Source: Roridomyces roridus | Lineage: Eukaryota > Basidiomycota > Agaricomycetes > Agaricales > Mycenaceae | NCBI GenBank assembly: GCA_029378245.1 | Contig: JARKIF010000004.1 | Coordinates: 434,001-498,000, forward strand | Length of the DNA stretch: 64,000 nucleotides | Reading direction: 5' to 3' | In this document: piece after piece, positions 20,689 to 30,421 of the stretch | Layout of the letters: each line of letters starts with the position of its first letter | Position numbering within the stretch: position 1 is the stretch's first letter | The notes under the pieces: generated by a model | What the model saw: the letters and a program-made list of their open reading frames with translations, nothing else | Told to the model about the DNA's origin: nothing | Database searches by the model: none | Made by a program: the position numbers and the translations under genes

Positions 20689-21693
20689 CTACTCACTCAA
20701 GCGCCGACAAAGGTCCTCCTTCTCCTCGACGGACGACACCTTCGAAGGCGACTCCTGGCGCTGCCGCCTCTCCGGCCATATTGTCAAGTGTTCCCATATA
20801 ACAGGCGGAACCTTGCGATTGGCCTTTGTCTTGACCCCTCGCGCAGCCTGCGCAGGGGCCTGCCTGGTGGTGCTCGTGGTCGCATCTGGGGCCACTGACG
20901 CGACGTTAGAGTTGTTCTCAGCTGGACTGAGTGGCGTGCGAGGGAGGGTGGATCGGGATTGGGATTCCGAGTTTGTGTCTGACTCTGACGTCGGCGGCCC
21001 GACCTCGTTCTTCCTGCAGCTACATGAGTACGCACGCGGGGGAGGGCTGGAGGGCGGGCGACATACTGAACGCTAAGTGACCCCACAAGTTCCGAGTCCG
21101 TCTTGGCCTTGACTTTATCCCCTTGCGCAGCGGCAGAGTCTTGTGGCTGCGACTGGCACGTGGCGGTGGACACGACGTTAGCGTTGCTGGCAACTGGACC
21201 GAGTGGCGTGCGAGAGACTGAGAGAATGGTGCCGGCTTCTGAGTCCGAGGTGCCAGTCGGTGGCACGGCTGCAGCCGTCTTCCTTTGGACGATGAGCACG
21301 CGAGGAAGAGAAGGTGCGACTGGCATACCGAGCGCTAGCTGAGTTCCCTGCCGAGTCTTTGGTCTCTTTGCTGACGACGGTGGCATGCGCGACAGGGTCT
21401 TTGACGCGTTCGTCGTTCTCAAGAACGACTTTCAACCTAGAATTCCTGCGGCGTCAATGGGGGGCGCAGCGATGGGAGTGCGGCTTACCCGGAGTAGACA
21501 TTCTCCTTCTCCTTTGATGGAATCGCGTCGTCTTCCTTTTCGTTCTCCGCGGCGGTGGCCCTACGCATGGTTAACGGTTCGTCGCACATCAAGGAGAGTG
21601 AGTGGCATACACAACGTCGACGTTGGGCGCGCTCTCGTTGGCTAACTTGTGTTTCTTCGCAGCTGGCGATTGTGCTGGGCTCAGGTCAGACAT
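20689..21693 (-). CDS. unrecognised low-complexity protein, N3 (relative of N1/N2)
   Basis: ATG at 21691-21693 (MSDLSPAQSPAAKKHKLANE). The introns I could place have GTATGCC- or GTAAGCC-type starts: after NVDVV (starts GTATGCCACTCACTC, the same first 14 bases as introns in N1 and N2), after NVYSG, after NSASA, and after GSLSVQ. The first three are phase 2. The last two exons are internal repeats: each has PPTxxSDSE/T, then SRTPLGP or PRTPLSP, then N.NV.S.A, then (A)AQ...VKAK/VKTK. The C-terminus is VIWEHLTIWPERRQRQESPS with acidic and basic ends. No domain recognised. Symmetrical phase-2 exons explain how exons could duplicate without frame loss. Confidence 0.5.
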
Positions 21694-24148
21694 GATGCAA
21701 GTGGGAGTCGGGACAAGAAAGTGTGTTGAATTGTTTGGTGCGTGCGTTGACCAGTGTTGTATTGAATCATGACCGCTCCATTGTCTTCCATTGTTCGTCG
21801 AAAGACACTTACCTCATCAGCGCACGAGCCCGCCAAGGGGGCTTATTTCTCTTACAGACTCATACAGAACGAGAATGGCTGGCGCGTTTTTCAAGTGAAC
21901 CTCGTTGCTTGAACTCGCTTGCAATCTACTGGTTCTACTCGTCTGCATCCAGAAGTTGATCAATCCTTGAACCTTTTGAACCGCCATCTCCGAATCCAAT
22001 CGAACACGCATCGAGAAGCAAAAAATCACAATGACGACGCACACATCTTCTGACGTTCGTTTCCTTCTTTAAATCTTCAAAAGACATGGACAAAACCAGA
22101 ACGGATGACAAGATTTTCTGCCAGACTCTTGAACCTCTCTGCTTGCAACTTCTTTCGGTTTACTCGTCTGGCTAGTCGCTGAGCCTGAATCGCCATCTCC
22201 GAATCCAAGCGAATACACATCGGAAACAGAGTCCGAATAATGACGCGCCCATCTTCTGTGTTCCTTGACAATGTCCGACGTCTACGATCCCGTTGTCTCC
22301 ATCTCCGAATCCAATCAAACACGCATCTGCTTGCGCAATGACGCGCACATCTTTTGACCTGTGTATCTCGTTCAAGTTCCCTGAAAATGGCCGACGTCTC
22401 TTTGCCCAGTTGTCTCTGAGCTCGCCGTTTGCCGCCCGACAGTGTGGAGAAAGAATCTGAGACAAGCAGACGTGGCCTATCGTTCAGTGTTTCGCTCACA
22501 CTTCACAACTGGCGGGCGCTATGTCTAAAATCTGCCTAATACCGATCACAGCTGAATCACACTTGGGATTCACATCTCTTGACTACCCCCGCTTACTGCG
22601 CCCCGGCCGCCACGCAACACGGAGTTCTGGCCCTGTTCCACATCACTCGCCTGACGCGCTCTGCCCGGATTTACATAACGCAACGAGGAAGAAATGCACG
22701 CGACTCTCAAACAGATGAAGGCCGTTCGGGTACATGATTTATCATCCTTACAAGAAACCCGCCGAACAACTCGGAATTCGGGGATCCAAATGACTCTGAT
22801 TCTGAAACCCGCAGCTCCGACGGCGACAGTGGTGTTTCTTGACCCTGGTCCTGCCCCTGTTCTGGCCTTTATTTATTATCCTCAGAAGTAACCGGCAAGC
22901 CTAAAACGCGGAATTCTGACTCCCCGTCGCCCGGCTCCGGAGGTTCAATATTGAGATAACCCTGGCGGCATGTGGGCATCCCGACTCACAGCCGCGCTGA
23001 TTCCGTTGTTCCGTGGGCTATGATTACCGTTCCTTGACAATACTCCGCCTCCGGCCATTCAAATACGTACTCAAATTCCACATGGTCTACTTCTTCATTG
23101 AAACGGTGAGCTCACCCTCTCCTGAAATCCCACCTGGAGTCAATGATTGCCCCGAGGTCGGTCTTTCAACTCAGAGTCGCCGGAAGGCGGAGAAGAGGCG
23201 ATCCTTTTGGGAGAGAACCGGGCTGCCACTTTGACTCGGGCGTGGTCTCCTCGTTCCAGGAATATTCTATCTTTCGGAGCGTTCTCGGGACCTGAACACA
23301 TGCCCTATCCTACACCTCACACTGCGAAGAAGACCGCGCGCCACCGCCCCATAAACTCCGGTGCTATGAAATTCAAAAAGCCGCGTCCGATAAGGGCCTA
23401 ATTGTGAATTGGTGGCTGCAAGAAACATTCCTCGCGGACAGCGCCTGGCCAATAACGCAACCCCGGTGAAATTTCAACTGTCACACGACCCTGTGCCAGG
23501 GCTTGATACCCGTGGGCGTGGCGCGAGACGGTCACTCGGTGCGGGAGAAAGAAAAGAGGTGTGGGTCCAATTTCGTCGGAGGGGTAATCGCGAGTGTGGT
23601 GCTGGTGGACTGACTGGCATTTTATTAGGGAATCTACGGAGATGAGTACTTTGAACTGCTAGATTTTATCTCGATCTGACTCGTGGCAATCAAGCTGTCG
23701 TTCGTCGCGTCTGTTGAAGCGAAGCGAAGCCAAGCAGCCACCCTCAGTGAGGGTACCGGTCACTAAAACCACCGGACTCGCACGGGCGAGAGAACGAATC
23801 GGGATCCCAACAACAGCTTGAAAAGGCAATTAACAAAGATGGGGTATAGGAAGCCGACGGAGTTCGGAGACTCGTTTTGGGGTCATTCCCCGCGATCGCA
23901 AAAAGTTGTGGTGCTGTAGGAAGTTTAACCAATCCATTTGAGACATGCTCCACTGAATTTTAACAGCTTGACACCTCGAGGCATGGAGAGTCCCGACAAG
24001 TGTGTAAATATACTCGGGATGATTGTCCCTACGGCGAACCAACCGGTGGTACACATTATTTAAAGATCACGGTCAACTAACAGCCCGGCATTCAGGCAAA
24101 TCGTTAAATTGCCGGTGGGCCTAAAACTCGCCGGACCAACCCTGAGAG
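21694..24148. other. gene-poor stretch with three degenerate repeats
   Basis: No gene. The phrase CCATCTCCGAATCCAA(T/G)C(G/A)AA(C/T)AC(G/A)CATC recurs near 21983, 22191 and 22299. Each copy is followed 15-40 bp later by ATGACG(A/C)(C/G)CACATCTT-like sequence, suggesting a decayed tandem repeat of about 110-210 bp. The rest has only short ORFs. Confidence 0.4.
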
Positions 24149-24155
24149 ATATAAC
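24149..24155 (+). promoter_or_regulatory. TATA-like box
   Basis: ATATAAC in AGAGATATAACCAC lies about 55 bp before the ATG at 24206. Position and sequence fit a core promoter. Confidence 0.4.
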
Positions 24156-24205
24156 CACTGCTGCTCCGCACCCACCACCTTGGTCATCGTCGTCGTTTCC
24201 ACAAA

Positions 24206-24915
24206 ATGATTTCCACTGTCGAGGAGGTCCAGCAGCGTATGGGGCACGTGAACATGATGGCCGACACTGTTCTCCTCAATGCTAGCCCCGAAGAGTGCGT
24301 GCTCCAACTCGCCATCCCTCATATTTAATTCGCAGGGCACCCCACTCAGCCTCCGAGCCATCCTGCGGAGTATGCTCGCGTCCAAAACACCTGGTCTCGT
24401 CTCCGCCTTCATGACCTCGACTCGCGCTCGGCTCCTCTACCAACAGCCCGCCGCAGGCACCACACCGGTAAAATGCCAGCCCTTTTCCTCCGAGACGGCA
24501 CCTCAGCTGCAATCCATCCTGACGCGCGCAAGACTGCTGTACGGAAGTGGCCTGGGCTTTGCGAGCCTCCCCTCTCCTCGCCTCGGTCGTTCGCTCAACG
24601 CTGGGCTGCAGGTGGCCTGCAGAGGGCACAGTAGCGGATGTGCTGGCGGTGGTTGATGGGGATCTCGATCAGGCGTTGCAGGTGCGTTTACACGCCCTTG
24701 CTTCTCGAATACTTCTCTCATTTCCATTTCTTTCTTGGACACAGAGCTGCAGGGAAGAGCTCACCCAGGGCGACATCGTGGACCTCACCGCCGCACGCAA
24801 GGCCGTTGGGGACCTTGTTGCCGCTCTCGAGAGCAGTCGTCTGGACGTCGACAGCTGGGACGGCGAATTTCCTTTTGAGCGGGCGGTCTACAGCGCTCGA
24901 GACCTGAGGCTATAG
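24206..24915 (+). CDS. hypothetical protein, probable internal frameshift
   Basis: Exon 1 (24206-24294) encodes MISTVEEVQQRMGHVNMMAD. A 40-nt intron (GTGCGT to CGCAG) leads to GTPLSLRAILRSMLASKTPG, then RARLLYQQPA and RARLLYGSGLGFASL. Near 24570, in CCTCCCCTCTCC, the convincing protein frame changes: downstream VADVLAVVDGDLDQALQ lies in another frame. After an intron at about 24682-24744 comes DIVDLTAARKAVGDLVAALE, then EFPFERAVYSARDLRL ending at 24915. No family recognised. The acidic/alanine-rich C-terminus looks helical. Either an unseen intron or a one-base frameshift joins the halves, so the gene may be inactive. Confidence 0.45.
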
Positions 24916-26361
24916 CTATGTGGTTTCCAATTTTATTTAATGTACTACTGCTACCGCATGCATCTTTCTCGCCGTGGGATATGGATACTCTGCCTGCTTT
25001 TACTCGGTCCGCGTTCCGTATTTGTTCATTCATGCATATTATACCCAACGCATCCACTACGTTCGTACTCGCACCATTAGATGATATATTAGAAAGTGAT
25101 TGATTCATGCCAATACAGTCGGAGCCTCGACCCGGAATCCGACAAAGGTACCTAGTTTGGTTCAAGCTCGAACGGGGTTCTGAGGCGAGGATCCGAGGGT
25201 GCTAACTGCATCTTCTCCGCCGCCGGTCGTTCGGTCCGAGGGTCGTGGTATGTATCGGCAACAACCAGGACAGCAGCGCGATACGATCCCATTATGACAG
25301 ACGAAGACCACGGAGGTGGGTCGCATTCGGAACTCGGTGCGGAGGCGCGGACGTCTTTCTCAGGCTTACTTTACTCACGGCCGCGGCCGGCCGCTGGTTG
25401 GTTTAAGGAATGTACCCGTGGTCAGCTGAGAGGGGTTCGAGAAATTGAGATATAGACTCGTTTGGTATACCGTGAAGTTCAGAGCGCGAAAGGTCGACCG
25501 CCGGCAGGGAAATCAATCTGAACACTGATTCTGGTGCATTACTACATAGTACAGCCTGGATTTGAAAGGAAGGTTCATTTGCTCTTTCTATTCAGAAAAC
25601 CTTCCCCGAGCTTCTCAAGTCTGGATCATTCAACTGAGTCCGGTGGCTCTGGCCTGTGGCGCAGCTTCTCGTACGGGAAATGCCACTTTGACGGCGGCGA
25701 ATTTCAATAATAGAGTGGCGGTGAGAACTCAAGTTGCTGAAGGGACAAGATGCCGGCATACCTATTTCTGCACTGCTCCAGCTCGTATAAAGTCTAGCCA
25801 AGGGTGGAGAGTAACGTTAGAGTTTCCATAGGAAGAAGCCCCCGGCTGCATGAGGGATAAATTTATGGAGAGGAGATCTGAGAAAAACCCGGCCCAGCTG
25901 GCATCTGCGAAGGCCCGTCAACGTTCGGGATCTCCGATTTCAATTGTAGATCACGTCGCATACAGCTTTGAATTCGTCAAAGGAACGAATTCCAAGGTTC
26001 GTGTGGCGTGGGAGGGAGCGGGCAAGATCTGGGTGGTGTATTGGAGTGTCGACAAGTGACTCGGTGAGGGAAGAAATGAAGTGTTACGACATTGGTTCGA
26101 TGCATTTTTCGTTGCTGCGGGTTCCGCGTGGAGTCACTTGTAAATCTAATTGGCGGAGGCGCGATTTCCGATGCGAGTGTAAAAATACAGTCAAAAAGCT
26201 ACCGAGGCGCGCATTCCGTACACAACCAGAAACGACGATATCAAAAGAGGATTGAATGGACGTCCACTCCACGCCCCGTGGACTGATTATTGGCAATGCG
26301 ACTGACTACACAATATTAACATTCAAGTTCCAGAACATGGGACGAAGGAACAGTGGCGACA
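24916..26361. other. no gene recognised
   Basis: Only ORFs shorter than 130 codons. None shows a domain or repeated motif. Confidence 0.35.
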
Positions 26362-26363
26362 TA

Positions 26364-26618
26364 CAGCCGTTTTCAAAACAGTATACGGGTTTTGATGCAG
26401 TGCTCCACCTTCGTTTGCGTTGACCTCTGTGTGCCGGTGAGTCTGCTTCCACTCCACTCGCCTGCCCGGAAAGGGAAATGCCGTCTAGCCACGGCACAGC
26501 TCTTGCATTGAGTTGTGGAGTTGAGTGGAGCGGAAGCTCGACTCTCCGTCAAACAAAGGTCAGCACAAACGTACGTGGAGCGAGGCTCCAAACCCGTATA
26601 CTGTTTTGAAAACGGCTG
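26364..26618. mobile_element. TA-flanked MITE, CAGCCGTTTTC ends, 255 bp
   Basis: Terminal inverted repeats begin CAGCCGTTTTCAAAACAGTA and stay similar for about 95 bp, nearly the whole half-element, so it could fold into one long hairpin. TA flanks both ends (26362-26363, 26619-26620), as in Tc1/mariner-type insertions. No ORF. It sits 18 bp beyond the stop codon of the F-box gene at 26637. Confidence 0.75.
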
Positions 26619-26636
26619 TACCAGAACAGAACACTG

Positions 26637-27885
26637 TCACTCAGAGGAATCAAAATCGGAATCTTCTTCGTCTGAATCAGAATCCCTCAAATGCTCCTCC
26701 TCTGCCTGGCTTCCTTCCTTCCACTGGAATCTGCGATTGAAAACGATCTCCGGGATCGTGGGGAACGCGCCGAGAAATGTTTCCTTTGGCACTGGCAGTC
26801 GATAGCGCCCGCAGATGCGGAGTTTTTGAAGCTTGAAGCCAGACCTCGAGATCAAGGACCCCAATGCACCGACGGGTTCGTCGCCCAGGTCGGCGCCGTA
26901 CAGCTGTAGTGTTTGAAGCGCAGGAACGCTGAGCAAATTGAGAATATCAACAACGTCGCATGTCGCTACAAGGGTTTTCAGCTGGGTGAGCGGGATGTCG
27001 CCCGCGTTTGCAGTCCCAGTGAAGTCGCAGTCGATGATAATCAGGTCCACGAGATGAATCGCGTCCCTGAGAACGGGAATGCAGTTTGGCGAGTACATGA
27101 CTTTAAATGTTAAGGACGTCAGTTGAGCCCAGGGCAACCAATCGACGGGGTACCGCAACCAAGTGAGCGACACTGTCCGAAGCCGAGGGAAGTCGAGAGA
27201 GGTCACGTCCGGGGGAATCAAACTCGGGTTTTTCATCGCCACGGAGAGACTGCGGAGCGTTGGCATTGAGCCTTTGAGGAAGAAACTCAGCATGTGTCCC
27301 GTAGCTGTGATTACGAGCTGCCCCTCGAGGTCAGACATGTGTATATACGGTCTCCGCTCAAGAGTGACTCACGTGCTCCCAACGTTCACGATAAAGAGGA
27401 ATTTCTTCATGACCTCCAACCAGGTAAAAATCGTCATCTCTCTCTATTTGGATTGAAAGTGGACAGGATCCCGACCTATCCAGCCAGGTCCGCACGGCCT
27501 CAATTTGCTCCGACCGAACAGGGTAGTCGACATTTAAAGCACAGGTAAAACCGATGGCTCGCCAGAGCTGAGGTGTAGAGATGGCTATGTCGCGCCACCT
27601 GCGACAAACGTGCGTGAGAGGTATAGGCGACGTGCGGCCTGGCAGCCTCGGTGGACAGAGCGGGTACGGGGGGAGAGTGTGGAGAGTGTGGAGGAAGATT
27701 TCGGAGACGGTTTCGTTCGGGAGAGTCAAGACCGGGTACTTGTAGGCATCCAGCCGTTGTTGAGGTGCGTCCCTCTCTATACGGAGGAGGCGGAGCCTTT
27801 TTTCGAGCTCGTTGATCTGCGCATCGAGAGCCGCAATCCATGCGCGGTCGGCGGCTCGGGCAGCCTTGGGATCCAGATGGGCCAT
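26637..27885 (-). CDS. two-exon F-box protein, family member F1
   Basis: Likely substrate adaptor of an SCF ubiquitin ligase. Exon 1 (27373-27885) starts MAHLDPKAARAADRAWIAAL, continues with a coiled coil (LEKRLRLLRIERD) and an F-box core (YKYPVLTLPNETVSEIFLHT ... LTHVCRRWRDIAISTPQLW). Exon 2 (26637-27317) has LRR-like strands (FPRLRTVSLTWLRYPVDWLP, VPALQTLQLYGADLG, LQKLRICGRYRLPVP) and an acidic tail of Asp, Ser and Glu. The 55-nt intron has a CTGAC branch site and is phase 0, after ERWEH. 397 aa, intact. An in-frame Met also lies at 27900. Tandem neighbour of F2 on the same strand; four more family members lie at 40.6, 42.7, 50.7 and 61.6 kb. Confidence 0.85.
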
Positions 27886-28547
27886 AGAGCTCGAGTTCAT
27901 AACGAGGGGTCAGCTGCAGTGAGAACTATTTCGTGGTAGGCTCACGACTATGCACTCCCAGCTGCGTGGTGGTCGAAAAGAAGAGGCCAACGTCATCATA
28001 ACAGCAGCCGAGCGATGACACGGTCACGGCCTGATCAAAAGTCTGATGAAAACCCCTAACTCAGACTCGACTCAACAGTGTAAGACGATGTCAAATGGCG
28101 CAAGGCGGTTTGCGTTTGGGTTCAACTTTTCGACGTTCCTCCTTTGAATCTTGCCATCTCTTCCGTGACCAGTCTACGTTTGACCCTGAACTGTAAACCT
28201 GACGGCCTACGACGGGCCAGATGGCGGTTGTTTGGGCATTGATCGATTCCCATTCTTGTCTTTTGCTTCCATTGTACGCATACGCTACTCGCTCGATATA
28301 CACGCAACAATTCTCTTTTTCTTTTCTTGTGCATCCTGAGTGTTCTCACTCTGGTGCCTGAACCTCATCAAGAGTGCCTTTAGACTATACACAGCAAATA
28401 CGCAGCGTGTAATAAGCATTAAGAATTATTCACGGTGACACTCTCGCTGCGGCCGACTACTGGGAATACTCGAGAAACGCGACTATGGAACGTCTTGAGA
28501 ACCAAGTGGTACACAGGAAAGGCCTGAAATGCCACACCAGAGCACTT
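27886..28547. other. intergenic, F1 promoter
   Basis: No gene. On the minus strand a TCGACCACCACG motif upstream of F1 (about 27964-27976) resembles sequence upstream of other family members. Confidence 0.4.
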
Positions 28548-28610
28548 TCACTCGAAAGAATCGACACGATCCTCTTCTCCTGAATCTGAATCACCAGAGT
28601 CCTCCTCGTC

Positions 28611-29778
28611 TCAATCCTGCCTCGAATCCCACTCAAATCCGCTGTTGAAGCCTATCTCCGAGATGGCGGGGAAGGCGCTGCGGAATGCTTTCTTTGACAC
28701 CCGCCACGGGCGCTCCCCGGTAAGGAAGAGTTTTTGGAGCTTGAATCCCGAGATCAAAGGCCCCAGCGTAAGGATGGGAATGGAGCCGAGATGTTTGCAG
28801 GACAGCTGTAGGGTTTTAAGCGCTGGAAGGTTGATCATATCGAGGATTCCAGCTGCGTTGGAAGCCTCTATGACCAGGGCTTTCAACCGAGGGAGTGGGA
28901 TGATATCAGCGTGGGATTGTATATGCGGGTAACTGCAGTTGATGAACGCCAAATCCACGAGATGGATCGCATCCTGAAGGATAGGAATGTAGGTATGCGA
29001 GGTCACGGCATCGAGTGTGAGCGACGTCAATTGAGCCCAGGGCAACCATTCCACGGGGTGGGAGAACCGGCTGAGAGAAACTTCCCGAAGCTGAGGAAAG
29101 TATAGAGGAGTTACGTGCGGGCGCCAAGCCGGGCTTTGACTTTTCATTGTCAGGGAGAGCCTGCGAAGCATTGGCATCCGCCCTTTCAGGAGGGAACGCA
29201 GCTCGTCTCCGGTGGATGTGATGACCGCCTGCTCCTCAAGGTCAGGAATCGGTTTATGATGTACATTGACTCGACGAGTGACTGACCTGCTCCGATCGCT
29301 GGATAAAAGGACGGATTGCCTCCCAAGGTCCAGGGGTCATGGAAGCGCCCCACTGCTCCGACTCTATTTGAATGGAGAGCGGACAGGATCCCGACCTAGC
29401 GAGCCAAGGCTGCACCACCTCGATTGGTATCTGCAAATGGTCAGTATGGCGAAGCCAGATCGATCTCCAGAGTTGAGGGGTGGATAAGGCTATCTCCCGC
29501 CAGGTGCCACAGATGTGAGCGAGGGCAATCGGTGATGCTGGGCCCGTCAACGGCGGGCAGACGGGGTACGGAGGGAGAGTGTGGATCAGGATGTCGGAGA
29601 CGACTTCGGGAGGGAGGGTCAAGACGGGGTACTTGTATGCCGTCAATCGCTGCTGGGGTTCCACCCTCTCTATCCGGAGGAGGCGGATTCTCTCCTCGAG
29701 GTCTTTGATCTGCGCATCTATCGAGCCAATGTGCGCGCGATCTGCAGCTCGAGCGGCCTTGGGATCCAAATGGGCCAT
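28611..29778 (-). CDS. two-exon F-box protein, family member F2, truncated tail
   Basis: Exon 1 (29287-29778) encodes MAHLDPKAARAADRAHIGSI, coiled coil and F-box core (YKYPVLTLPPEVVSDILIHT ... LAHICGTWREIALSTPQLW). Exon 2 (28611-29228) encodes the LRR-like part (FPQLREVSLSRFSHPVEWLP, LPALKTLQLSCKHLG). The intron starts GTCAGT and ends GAGCAG, phase 0, after RSEQ. 369 aa to the first stop. That TGA (28611-28613) falls where paralogs have RQEGDEEDSG. Beyond it the same frame stays open and still encodes DEEDSGDSDSGEED to a second stop at 28548-28550. So a recent nonsense change removed the acidic tail; the rest appears intact. Confidence 0.82.
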
Positions 29779-30421
29779 TTCCAGGAGCAGGTGGTGGTGG
29801 TGGTGGTCTGAGTCAAAGAGGGGTAACGCCAGGAGATGACACGATCACGGGGTTATCGAGATTTTTTAAAACAGGGGTTGCTAGTCTAGGCTAAGTGAGG
29901 CACGAGCGTGCCAAAGAGTTAGGTTTTTGTCCGAGAGAAAGTCACAGGCGTGACAGTTCCGCTTTCGTGCCACCACAATGCCGCCACCGACGTTCCTCAA
30001 GAGCTCTTCAAGAGCAGAGCGCTGAGTCGTCGGCTTCCTTTTCTTTTTCCCACCCACCCTTGCCGATATTCTTCTCTCTTCAGGTCATTATTTGGTTAAT
30101 TTTCGACACTCCTTGTCTTGAATTTCTTAGCGGCCTCTGGATGTACCTACACAATTACCTATAGTACATACAAACGAATACCCAGAGATCTGGGGGGCCC
30201 ACCCTCCCTCCCAGCTCTCGGCGGGTTTTCGTTCTAGGGCCATAGTTTCAGGACGGGGACGGAAGGCCCAAGCCAGCTTGGCCTTCACCCAATCCTGCTG
30301 CTAGCTACAAGCGTATACTCGCTGAGATACCCTTCGGGGCTTTTTGTGTCTTGTGTCTTATTTATGCCAAGTGACGGAAGCGACTTACAAAAATTACATC
30401 ATCATCTATTCGAACATTAGT
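29779..30421. other. no gene recognised
   Basis: Includes the F2 promoter side. A pyrimidine-rich stretch near 30035-30080. No supported gene. Confidence 0.35.
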
